From Dryococelus australis (lineage: Eukaryota; Arthropoda; Insecta; Phasmatodea; Phasmatidae), in assembly GCA_029891345.1 (NCBI GenBank), contig CM056995.1, positions 216,260,547 through 216,324,546 of the forward strand: a stretch of 64,000 nucleotides of DNA, given 5' to 3'. The notes below the pieces were generated by a model. That model worked only from the letters and a program-made list of their open reading frames with translations. It did not search any database and was not told the DNA's origin. This document shows, one piece after another, positions 12,040 through 21,880 of this stretch (position 1 is the first letter of the stretch; each line of letters starts with the position of its first letter). The translations under genes were made by a program, and so were the position numbers.

Positions 12040-14300
12040 GGCGCAGAGATATAGTACTCCATTTCTTAAGGGCATACGCCTTTTTTTTTTTCACTGATGA
12101 ATGTCTCCGCGCTAAATTTGATAGTGTGCTTAACAAGAATGCAACAGGTCTTCCTGCTAGATTAAGGAGAGATGTGATGGCATGGTCAGATACACCAGTC
12201 TCACTAAGGAAATTTTGTCATCTATTAAAGGCACATTGGATTTGGCAACTTCTACTTTTAAAACATTAAAAGTAGCCAATGCTTTTAGTGATATGGAAAT
12301 ATTTGCAATGTGTGAGTTGGTAAATATTGTCGGAAAATTTTGGAAACCATTTAAAATAGTGAGAAAACATGCAAACTATTCTGTGCAAAGATAGAGCACT
12401 ATGAGGAGGAAAAAGGTCCGACAGCAGTTGCAGTCTTTCAGTCAGGTTTGATGGTACTATGATGGTCTGTTGTATAACCCAACAGATTTATTGTCAGAAT
12501 AGAGTATTGACATTTTTTTCTTTTTGTTTAAGTTTGTATTTGTGAACAGCTTTCAAAAAAATTTTAAGGTGTTTATGACATTCGGCTTGATATCTTCCAC
12601 ATACAGATACATTGCTAATGTAAGGGAAAGTTTTATCAACGTCTTCTCATTGAATGATGTTTTCAATAATACATTGAAAGCTAGCTATTCAATTTTTTAC
12701 TCCAAATGGGTTTCTTCGAAACTGATAGAGTTTGTGGCAAGTTTGAAAGGCTGTGTAGAGTTTTATTTTTTCATCTTTCATAGGAATCTGGTGATAGGTG
12801 TTGCATAGATCGATAGAGCTAAACAGATGGAATTAGATAAATTATAAGCATCGAGTTATGTAAAACAGATATTAATCTGTGAATAGTAAATTTCCATCCA
12901 CTTATTGTGATTTTCGTTAGTTGTCGCAACAACCTGGTTGCGCTATGGAGATCTACTGGGTTCAATTATCACTTCTGACAGGAGTTGTTTCACCTCCGAT
13001 TCTATGAATCGCATTTATTCCTCGGTGTATTTCCTCGATCTATCAGCAATGGGTTTCCAACTAGGGATCAAATTATTTCCTAACAGTGTATGAGGAGGTA
13101 CCTTAATTTTTGCAAGATCACACATTTAAAGGTTGTTTTTATACCTCCAAAAGGGATTTCAATGGTCTTATGTTATGGTAGGATATCGTGCCCTATTATA
13201 AATGTAGTACATAAATAACAGAGTACAACTTATTTAGACTTTTCATAAATATATCCACATATTTCTAAAGTGGTTATATAGTTTGCGACAATACTTTAAT
13301 GCAATGAGGTGAAAGACATGCAAACTTCTCTCTTGGAAGGGTTCAGTTTAAAATTATGTTTAGCTACTTTTTGATAATCCAGAAAACTTTCTGAACTACA
13401 TGTGTCTATTAAGGTACTGACTAGAATTACATTTAAATTAAACATTAAGACTGACCATGAAAGAAAAGTTGGAGAAGCAGCAGTAGTAGTTTCAATAACA
13501 GAAATTAATGCTGAGAAAGGTTTACCATGTGATTTGCATACCTTTTAAAAGTGGCCTTTCTTCCACATCTGTAACATGGAGTCTCTAGCTGGGGATTTGT
13601 TTCAAGGATACCTACGACAACCACAAAAGAAACAGTTAGTACTTTTCGCTATAGATGGTGATTGTACTGTTGACAAGTCATTCTTATCCGGTGTTTCTTT
13701 TTTAAGATGGTACTTCTCCAGATGCAGGAGCATTCATAGGGGTAGTTTGCCTTACATAATATTCAGAGTTTTCTCAGTCATTCCCAATGCTCTAGCTTGA
13801 TCGAAAGATGTGATCGAAAGATGCTTGGAGGCCAATTGTAGTATTCTCCAGAAGGCGCTGACTTATATAGGCAGGCCGTAATCCAGTAACAAACCCATCC
13901 CTAATACTTTCATCGCAATACTTTTCTACAGGCACAGACTGGAGATTAAAATCCTTGCTTAGTTTTTATAGTACTTGGAGATATTGCCTAAATATTCGCC
14001 TGGTTCCTGCCTTCTATTTGCAAGCATATGCCTCGCAAAAATCTCATTTTTACGTTTTAAAAAGAATGCTTGTAGAGTTTCTTTAGCGACATTATATGAA
14101 AACTGCTCCACTAAATATTGGTACACTGAAGGGTAAACATAATTCACTAAATGATCCAGCTTATTTACTTCATTAAAATCGCTGCTATAATTAAAAAATT
14201 TTGTGAATGTCTTGTGCCAGTGAAGCCACTATTTTGATGCATTATTTGAACTTGGATCAGCATCAAATCTTTCAGGGCATACCAACTTATCCATGCTATG
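12040..14300 (-). pseudogene. Ty3/gypsy-type LTR retrotransposon gag-pol remnant
   Basis: Read on the minus strand the order is gag, protease, reverse transcriptase, RNase H. Gag: ANRRQEPGEYL near 14,000, a motif of invertebrate gypsy gag proteins. Broken CCHC knuckles: CFFCG and KKGHF near 13,550-13,640. Protease: LIDTCSSESF near 13,390-13,415, where the usual DTG reads DTC. Reverse transcriptase: SPW-like and NKWMEIYYS segments near 12,880-12,960, then YISNVSVCG near 12,600 where YxDD/YxDN is expected, then a P-x2-xxRL-x2-L segment near 12,430. RNase H: AGRPVAFLLSTL near 12,130. Many stops and frameshifts are present. I see neither integrase nor LTRs. The 5' part ends near 14,300 and the 3' part runs into the 103-bp repeat. 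The family assignment rests on motif order; the lineage within Ty3/gypsy is not resolved. Confidence 0.8.
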
Positions 14301-14539
14301 TTATATTAGTTTTGTGCATTAAATTGAAATAAGATTTAAAGTTCTTGTGTAAATTTTCAATCCACAAAAATTGCCCGTGTATCATATATCACTCAGTAAT
14401 AAATACTTATATTATTTCTTTATAATTCGTAGATTAAAGTTTGCAGCAAAGATAAAAATATTTTCACCGCATAGTTGTAGGGTTATGTTCCTTCTGGCAC
14501 AAGGGCGTGGGGCATATGAGCTACGCACCGGGGACCTGC

Positions 14540-15330
14540 CACCTTATAATTTCCTGTTTTTCCCTAAAAGTTTCACTTTTCCTCTTAAAATCTCCCTTTT
14601 ACCTTGCCTAATCGACGAAATTTCCCTAAAAATATCCTTTCTCCCTTCAAAGTTTCCGTTTTTTCCAACTGCAAAAACAAACCGCCAAAAGAAGGCAATT
14701 TACAGCCCAGAGCATTGAAGCAGGATTCGTGACTCCGAGCCAGGGGAGCAGGACTCATAACTCAGGACATTTAACCCTAAATTCACTACGTGACCTTTGA
14801 TGAACTAGAAAACAAAAACTTCAAGAAAAAATAGAATATATTCATAAAAGTTAGGAGGTATATTACGTTACTGACTACTACCACCAAATTGGATGAATGT
14901 GACATTGACCTTGACCCAATGACCTTAGTTGAAGATGAAAACAAAAACTCGAGAAAAAATAGGATATATTCATAAAATTCAGTAAGCATATAATGTTACT
15001 GACTACTACCACCATATTGAATGCAGGTGATTTTGACCTTGATGCCATGACATTGAATGACCTTGAAAAAAGATATTCTAGAAAAAATTCATTAAATCAG
15101 CAAGCACATTACATTACTGTCTACTACCGCCATATTGTATGCAGGTAACCTTGACCTTGACATCATGACCTTAGTTGAGATGGAAAACCAAAACTCGAGA
15201 AAAAATTGAATAAATTCGTAAAAGTCAGCAAGCATATTATGTTACTGAGTACTACCACCACATTAGATGCAGATAAAATTGACCTTAGCCCCATGACCTT
15301 GAATAATCTTGAAACCAAAAAAATAAAAAA
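14540..15330 (-). repeat. TGACCTTGA-rich ~118-bp repeat block (minus orientation), with TTCCC tract
   Basis: It begins with a TTTCCCT/TTTTCCC-rich tract (14,540-14,680). Units of about 120 bp follow, with CTCGAGAAAAAAT, CATAAAATTCAG, TACTACCACCATATT and TGACCTTGACC. This is the reverse complement of the array at 18,410-18,930. The consensus half-site TCAAGGTCA is a known binding site of FTZ-F1/ERR-type nuclear receptors; binding here is not shown. Confidence 0.85.
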
Positions 15331-15429
15331 ATCAGAAAAATTCTAAAAATCAAAAATAAGAAAAAGTTTACACAAATTTTTAAATTAAAGTTATTAAAAT
15401 GTAGCATTAAGAATTTATTGAAAATGATT

Positions 15430-15720
15430 TTAAAATAATTAACATTTCCAGAGGTTGCGCCTCTTTTATACACATTCCATCGTTTTGTTATTTTCAGCTG
15501 CCATTTTTTTATACATTGCTGGAGGCAGCCATATTGAGTTTTTTCGTTTTTCGTTTGTTTATACATTGATGGAGGTTGCTATCTTAATTTTTTCGTCTGT
15601 CAGTTATTTATACATTATTGGATGCTGTCATCTTGGATTTACTATAATTTCATTACCTAGGTGGCATTAGTATATTAATTCACCCATTAGGTGGCAGTCA
15701 TATTTGTTTATGTTTTTTAA
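15430..15720 (-). repeat. GGAGGCAGCCATATTG-type short tandem repeat
   Basis: Variants of TTTATACATTGATGGAGG followed by GCCATATTG or GCTATCTTA recur about every 60-65 bp. This is the reverse-complement version of the CCAAGATGGTGG-type repeats at 18,950-19,450 and 63,420-63,580, and belongs to the same composite family. Confidence 0.75.
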
Positions 15721-16717
15721 AGTATTCGTTGCACTGTCGGAACCCTTCATATTGGATTATATTTTCAACACATAAGTGGTGTTAATATTTTGATTATGCC
15801 ACCTGCTATTGGCCTGTACAGAATGTTGATATTGACAATTCCTGCAAAGTACTTAAAATGTGATATTTAATATTTTTGTTTTATTCTTAAATGCGAATTT
15901 TTTATTTAAAAAAGTGTGATGTATACAGCGGAGGGGTTTTTATAAAATAAATTAATTGCAGCATATTTAATATATATATATATATATAATTTATCAAATT
16001 GTCTATGCGTACAAACCGTTTTTTGCCATGATTTTCGAAGAAAAGTATCTAGCTTCGTATTATATTTTAAGTGGATTTAGCCCACTATTTCTCAGTTTTA
16101 GATTGTTTACCGATGTCAGGGTCTAGCCCGAAACCTTCGTCCCCATTTCTTATTTCTCGCAATATTTACTTTGTATATTATCATCTACACTCTTTTCGAT
16201 GTATTGGTACATTCCGGGTCTTGAACCCCTTCTGCAATGTTTGCCCTTGTTCTGTTCTGGCTCGAGTAGATACATTCCAGCCATATAAAATATTTTAGAG
16301 AAATTTGTTTTTCCATCCCTTCTGTAATTTGGTTTATTAAATATTGTTTCATACTTGGCAGGAACGAGCAAACATATTTCGATGAAGGTGTCAAATTCGG
16401 AGCAACGTAATCTTTCACAAGGCCCCTGAATGCAGATTGCTTTAAAAAAAAAATTCATTAATATTCGGTTGTTTGCCTAGAAAATGAACATGTTTTCGAG
16501 CAGGAAATTTAAAATGTTTGACATGCTGACGATATACTTCAGAACACTCTTTTTCCACGTAGTTCGTTGTATTATAATTGTTAAATTCACGGCCACACTT
16601 ATGAGAAACAACAATCTAATAGGTCCATCCTGTCTTCGAGCATTTATCACTCTTCTTGTGACTACGTGCATTGATGCTTTTACTGCACTTCTCAACCACA
16701 GTAGCGACACGGTTGAT
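15721..16717. other. No recognised gene; possible minus-strand remnants
   Basis: A short TA run lies at 15,969-15,988. Minus-strand frames at 16,150-16,460 stay open for about 100 codons and could continue the zinc-finger fragment further right. They match no family I recognise. Confidence 0.35.
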
Positions 16718-17104
16718 CTAATATCGACCGCGAATCGATATTGGATCCACATGCACATGCTCACTTACCAGCTGTTGTAGGAAAATTGCAACATAATTTA
16801 CTGCACAAAGTAGCGATGACATGTTTACTTCAATATTGCACACAGCAGTACTTGTACGTCCATCACAGGTTTGTTGCCACGGCAACGCATCTTTTTGTTT
16901 TATTGGTGGAGAAACAAGCCCTTTACATATTTGTAAATGTTGGTATAGATCGTCAGTACTGGCAAACATACCAAGACACTTCTCTGGCCTATCTACCATG
17001 AGGAACAAGTCCGTATTACATTGATGCTTTTCATGTCGTTGAACATTGCTACTATTCGCAAATGCTTCATCACAGTACACGCACCGAAGTCTTCACCCTG
17101 TTGG
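16718..17104 (-). pseudogene. C2H2 zinc-finger protein fragment
   Basis: The minus-strand frame opens with CVYCDEAFANSSNVQRHEKH and a closing Cys, a C2H2/C2HC finger with the expected F and V/L spacing. About 30 residues on, C-x4-F-x5-L-x2-HLQIC gives a second, looser finger lacking its first Cys pair. The frame then runs on without a known domain and closes at 16,718. Upstream it is blocked by a stop within about 10 codons of the first finger, so only a fragment is left, or an exon whose splice site I cannot confirm. It lies between oppositely oriented TCAAGGTCA repeat blocks and next to the acidic-repeat fragments, so it may be cargo of the same element. Which zinc-finger family it belongs to is unknown. 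Confidence 0.45.
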
Positions 17105-17109
17105 CTTGG

Positions 17110-17405
17110 GTCGTGATGCCGTTGGAGCTGCTGTAGGTAGCCCACCCGAAGAGGTCGATGGCTGCACTGCTGTAGGTGACCCACCCGAAGAGGTCGATGG
17201 TAATGCTACTATAGGAATGCCGCACTCGAAGGAGTCGATGGTTATGCTGGTACCACGCCCGAAGAAGACGATGGCACTTCCGTAGCTATCATTAATTCTG
17301 AAATGTCGGAAGGAATCGCAGATGCAGAATAAGACTTTGATGCTAAGCTGCCGAAGCTAGCCGATACGATGTTCCTTTCAAAGCAGCCGTTGTCAAACTA
17401 AGCAT
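17110..17405 (+). pseudogene. Acidic-repeat gene fragment, copy 1
   Basis: On the plus strand there are tandem 12-residue units of type AVGDPPEEVDG, then GTTPEEDDGTS, then FDAKLPKLADTM, with frameshifts and a TAA before the last segment. The same succession (GTTPEEIDDTN ... FDEKLQKLPNTM) is encoded on the minus strand at 17,955-18,150. Two independently decayed copies with conserved residues argue for a once-coding sequence. The product is unknown and I recognise no domain. Confidence 0.45.
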
Positions 17406-17954
17406 CTCAGTTGACCTCCCTACTGTTTATAATATACAATTATGCAAACATTATCACGTCATATTGACTTTGAACTAATCGTATTATACAATTAATACAT
17501 TTTTTTGTACACCAATCACCGAGTTGTATCGTGATTGCAGCTGACCATTTTACATAATATTGCTTAACCTAATAACAAGGATTGCTTAACATTATAACAA
17601 TAATAAATAATTGCTTAACCTTGTAATAAAATAAGTTATTTGCTTAACCGTTTAACAAATGAAAATGAATTTTAGACCAGAATTTCTTTCAACACTTTGT
17701 AAACGACCTCGTATGGAATATTTCCATCGTACCATCTAAGTTTGTGCATCTGTTGGCGGTAGGCTTGTTGCGTGGTACGGCTCAGGTGCTTCCATGGACA
17801 TGTCGGTGAAAAAAAAAAAACGCAAACAGATTGGTTACCTCGTCGTCGTCACTGTACGAGATGGTAATATGTTTGATGGTGTAAGAGTCCAGCGAGCGAA
17901 AACCTTGGAAGCTGCAAAACATTTTTAAAAATAATTTCAAGTCCTCACGCGCAC

Positions 17955-18150
17955 AGCGACTGGTATGAAAGGCACATCGTATTGGGTAGCTTCTGCAGCT
18001 TCTCATCGAAGTCTTTTTCTGCATTTGAGATGTCTTCAGGCACTCCAGAGCTAATGGTAGACAAGTTAGTATCATCAATTTCTTCGGGAGTGGTACCTAG
18101 AACATCACTGCCAGTGTTATTTGCCTTTATAGCTCCAGCACCTACATCTA
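17955..18150 (-). pseudogene. Acidic-repeat gene fragment, copy 2 (inverted)
   Basis: The minus-strand frame reads GTTPEEIDDTN, then FDEKLQKLPNTM, closing at a TGA. It is homologous to the plus-strand fragment at 17,110-17,405 with about half the residues shared, and has fewer lesions. The two copies form an inverted pair about 550 bp apart. Confidence 0.45.
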
Positions 18151-18409
18151 CAACAAGCCTGGTTGAGTATTAGCATGAACTGCTGCGTCGCTGTCAGTGT
18201 CACTTTTGTATAAGGCCACAATGTACGGCGACATGAGTGCTTTAATTGTGCCACGAATCCCTGTGATATTTAATATTTGTGTCATGCATGTGGTATGCAG
18301 TATAGCCATAGACATGCAAAGACCTATAACAGTAAAGCATATTTCTCGTTCAGTACCTTGGTACCAGGTTTACTGAAATTAGGTCTCTTGTGACTTTTTC
18401 GATATTTGA

Positions 18410-18930
18410 TTTTCGAAGTCGTTGAAGGTCATGGGGTCATGGTAAATGCCATCTGCATCAAAAAGGGTGGTAGTAGTTTGTAACTTATTATGCTTACTGA
18501 ATGTTATGTATTTTTTCTTGAGCTTTTGTTTTTGAGGTCATTCAAGTTCATGGATCAAGGTCAAGGTAGCCTGCATATAATATGACGGCAATAGTCTGTA
18601 ATATGTTATGCTTGGCGAATTTTATGTATTTTTCTCGAGTTTTCGTTTTCAAGGTCAATCAAGGTCATGGGGTCAAGGTCAAAGTAGTCTGTATCTAATA
18701 CGGTGATGGTAGTTAGTAATGTATTATGCTTGCTGACTTTTATGTACTTTTTCTCGAGTTTTTGTTTTCAAGTTCATTCATAATAATGGGGTCAAGGTTG
18801 AGGTAGTCTGCATCTGATATGGCGATAACTGTCTGTAATGTATTATACTTGCCGACTTTTATGTAATCTTATCGAGTTTTTGTTTTGAAGGTCATTAAAA
18901 ATCATGGGTTCAAGGCCGAGGTCACTGGTT
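18410..18930 (+). repeat. TCAAGGTCA-rich ~118-bp tandem repeat, five units
   Basis: GGTCATGGGGTCAAGGTCAA-type words start near 18,427, 18,547, 18,662, 18,783 and 18,898 (spacings 120, 115, 121, 115). Between them each unit carries TCTGTAATGTATTATGCTTG and TTTTTCTCGAGTTTTTGTTT. The block is non-coding. It is the complement of 14,780-15,330 and is repeated at 62,500-62,780 (-) and 62,990-63,420 (+). Confidence 0.9.
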
Positions 18931-18949
18931 TATCGTATGGCATATGAGT

Positions 18950-19670
18950 GATATCTATCAAGGTGGTTGTTGCCCACCAAGATGGTGACCTGCAGAAACG
19001 TGTATAAGTTTAAAAAAACACATCCTAAATTATATTTTAATAATAGTTTAAATATTATTTTTAAGAAAGTGAGGGCACACCAAGATGTCGGTGGAACACA
19101 TGTACCAAATGGTGCCCTCCTGTAACATACAAATAATTGACGAACAAAAAAATCACATTGTTGGAATGAGTATATGGGAGGGGAGTGGGGGTGAGGGTGC
19201 CTGTGGTCTGCTGGGCATGGTGCGGGGGGAAACCCTGGAAATGTAAGTTTATTAAAAAAAAAAAAAATTATAATTTTTAAAACTATTTTAATAACTTTTT
19301 TTTTTTTAAGTGAAAGCATACCAAGATGACGGCTAAATGAAAGAGTCTTCCAATATGGCGTCGAACGTGCCTACCAATATGGCGATCTCCTGTAAAGTAT
19401 AAACAAATAACTAATGGAAAATCAAGATGGTGGAATGAGTATATTTGAGGGGAGTGGGGATAGGGGATTTAGTCGTCTGCTGGGCATGGTGTTAGTGGAA
19501 ACATGGAAATGTAATCTTTTTTTTTTTAAATAATTTTTTTTATTCATTTTTAAAATTTTTTGTTGTACAATTTTTTAGGGAAAAAAGGGAAATGTTAACA
19601 GAAATAGGAAAATGGTAGAGGAAAGGGAAATTATAAGGGAAAAGGGTTGCCGAAAGGAATATATTTTTTA
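18950..19670 (+). repeat. CCAAGATGG repeats, G-rich segment and GGGAAA tract
   Basis: Short CCACCAAGATGGTG/CCAATATGGCG words are followed by GGGAGGGGAGTGGGGGTGAG with GTCTGCTGGGCATGGTG (about 19,170 and again about 19,450). An AGGGAAAAAAGGGAAATG-rich tract follows (19,570-19,650). The same order occurs at 63,420-63,700, and in mirror image at 62,100-62,480. It is part of one composite repeat. Confidence 0.8.
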
Positions 19671-20110
19671 ATAAATATTTTTAACAATTTTTAAATTAAA
19701 GTTTTAATAATAATTTTTTAAGCAGTTGATTATAAAAGTTTTCAAAATTTATTATTTAACGACTTTTTGTAAAAAATTTTGTAGAGAATCTTGTAATGAT
19801 ATTTAATAATTATATATTAATACAATCCTTTGTTAATATATTTGTTATTTATTTTTATTATTTAAAAAAAATTATGATTTTTTTACGATTTTAATAATTT
19901 TAATAATAAATTTTTATAATTAAAAAAATTAACAAATTTTTTAAAGTAAATTTTTGTGACATTTATGAATGTTTTTATATATTGGACGTTTTTTGAATTT
20001 TTTGGGTCAGAGGTCACTGGGGTCAAGGTAAAGGTCCGTGGTCAAAGGTTAAGGTCAAGGTCATATGGGTCCAAAATGGTGGATGGTGACATAACAACAT
20101 GGTGGCAGCC
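19671..20110 (+). repeat. Extremely AT-rich segment ending in GGTCAAGGTCA cluster
   Basis: 19,671-19,950 is nearly pure A/T. It ends in a cluster of AGGTCA half-sites at 20,005-20,070 and then a CCAAAATGGTGGATGGTGAC block. A related end occurs at 58,800-58,945, and its complement near 61,840-61,900. Confidence 0.7.
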
Positions 20111-20229
20111 AAATCCTCTTATCCTATCCCTCATTACCTCTTCACAGACCTCCGATTTCCCTACTACACTATCTACCAAAAAGTAATTGGGCACCTGTCC
20201 ACAATGTTTGCTCGGTGGTTGTCACCCCA

Positions 20230-20670
20230 TTAGGATCTCGTAGGGCCACCTCTTGTGGTTATAACAGCAGCCACCCTGTCTGGCATGCTCTCTACGAGTG
20301 TTTGCAGGACATCAACCGGGATTCGTCGCCATTCCTCTTGCAACCATTCCATGAGTTGAGCAACGGATTTTGGCCGCGCCTGACGAGCGCTCACCCGGGG
20401 ATCCCATTCGTCCTAAAGAGGTTCTATAGGGTTGATGTCGGGACTCTCGTCAGGCCAGTCCATTCGGCGAACATTGTTATCGGAGTATTACTGTGTAGTA
20501 GCCTTTGAAACATGACGCCTGGCATTGTCTCATCCTGGAAGTACCAAGGGTCCATTCTGTAAAAAAAGCCACAATGTCGGGAGCATTTCACTAGCTAAAC
20601 TGTTACAATAAGCCTCTGTATTCATGCTAGTACGGACAAACACCAACGGTCCTAAGCCGAAGGCCGTGAA
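20230..20670 (-). pseudogene. Tc1-like (DD34E) transposase, C-terminal part
   Basis: Read on the minus strand the catalytic core of a Tc1/mariner transposase is visible. GLGPLVFVRTSMN comes first, then DNARRHVSK with the second catalytic Asp, then SPDINPIE with the catalytic Glu. Between Asp and Glu there are 34 residues, the Tc1 signature. It ends with EEWRRIP and a GG-x-T tail shortly before a natural stop. Three in-frame stops (after LPG, after TTQ, after NPIEPL) inactivate it, with a frame change near 20,545. The DNA-binding N-terminus and the first Asp are missing. I cannot see terminal inverted repeats. Confidence 0.9.
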
Positions 20671-20934
20671 ACACAAGTCAATTGACGTACTGAATTACCT
20701 ATCTTCACAGGAGCCCAATTACTTTTTGGTAGAGAGTGTACTATCAACATTTCTGAATTTCTTACACTCTCCTAAGGTACATTTTACAGTGTCAAAAATA
20801 CACCGTACCGCTAACGGCAAGATAAAAAATAGATTCCGGCCCGACATACACAAAAAGTTCGGGCTGGAATCGGGCCGGTAATAGTCGGCAAACTCCGACC
20901 AGATGATGCCGGCCCGCTGTCTCATGCTGGAAGC

Positions 20935-21145
20935 GGCCCGATAGGTGGCGGGAAGATGCTGGGCCTGCGGCGGCTGGATGGCAGCAAGATGCCGGGCCTG
21001 CAACGGCTGGATGGCGGCAAGACGCCGGGCCTGCGGAGGCTGGATGGCGGCAAGACGCCGGGCCTGCTGTAGCTGGATGGCAGTAAGATGCAAGGCCAAC
21101 GATGTGGCTGGATGTCATTACGATGCCAGGCCTGCAGCGGCATGA
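20935..21145. repeat. GC-rich 33-bp minisatellite, about six units
   Basis: Units of the form GGGCCTGCGGCGGCTGGATGG plus CGGCAAGACGCC repeat every 33 bp. The first four are close and the last two diverged. The length is a multiple of three, so several frames stay open with periodic peptides; these ORFs are artefacts of the repeat. Confidence 0.95.
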
Positions 21146-21558
21146 TGTCCAGAAATATGCAGTATAACCACGAAAAAACCTTAGCTTTTCGATTAAAAAT
21201 TTTATTATGTTGTATAGCCTCCTTACATATACTCATTTCATTTACTTTTCAAAACATAGTTTTTAATATATCTGTCAGATGGTTGTACAAATGAAAAAAA
21301 AAAAAAAATTCAAAGTAAAAATTCCATGGGCTACCACGTGACACATATATAACCATGAAGGAAAAAACATGCTAACGGTTAACATATGGTCTCAAAAAAG
21401 ACATCATGCCATTAACAGTTAGTTAACTTCTTGCCTATTCAAAAAAATACTTTCACAAATTTTGTCGGCAAAAATTCATCATATTTGTATATTTATTGTG
21501 ATAAACAGCCATGTCTCGAAAACGTTAGAGTGCCGGAATAAATAAGATGACGGCCAGC

Positions 21559-21562
<4 letters not shown>

Positions 21563-21619
<57 letters not shown>
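21563..21619 (+). repeat. 57-nt poly(A) tract
   Basis: An uninterrupted run of A. It could be the tail of a plus-strand retroposed sequence or simple-repeat expansion; no recognisable retroposon precedes it. Confidence 0.9.
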
Positions 21620-21621
<2 letters not shown>

Positions 21622-21880
21622 CTCTATCGGAATCGGCCAGAATATTATTTTTGCTATTGGCGACGTGTTGACTGTGAGATATCACGCCGACATAATTAGG
21701 TGATAGCCATCTGTTATCAAAAAACTGCGGGCCGTTGTCTTATTTTCTAACGGCAAACATACTGTCTCAAAAAATATCACGCCATTGTTAGATGGCTACC
21801 TTTTAGCATTGAAACGACAGTTGCCGACAGTACAGGTATCGGGCCGACAATTTGCCGACACTTTGCTGACAGGTTGTGTT

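Larger units (their letters stand above)
20790..21880. mobile_element. Possible non-autonomous element with CCGACA-type ends
   Basis: A palindrome CCGGCCCGA...TCGGGCCGG spans about 20,837-20,878. GCTAACGGTTAACAT, GGTCTCAAAAAA and CCGACA words recur from 20,810 to 21,860 in both orientations. This suggests a decayed foldback or MITE enclosing the minisatellite and poly(A). The boundaries are uncertain. Confidence 0.3.

Noticed and set aside
16484-16780. Open frames of 95-98 codons on both strands
   Set aside because: They overlap on opposite strands, have no recognised motif and lie between better-supported fragments.
20935-21145. CRISPR-like regular repeats
   Set aside because: Units are contiguous with no unique spacers, and the sequence is eukaryotic; it is a minisatellite.
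20719-21236. Overlapping frames of 66-126 codons with periodic LAAIQPPQARR-like or GWMAARRRAC-like peptides
   Set aside because: All derive from the 33-bp minisatellite, whose period is a multiple of three; several frames on both strands are equally open.
21479-21685. Poly-Phe frame on the minus strand
   Set aside because: Translation of the 57-nt poly(A) tract.
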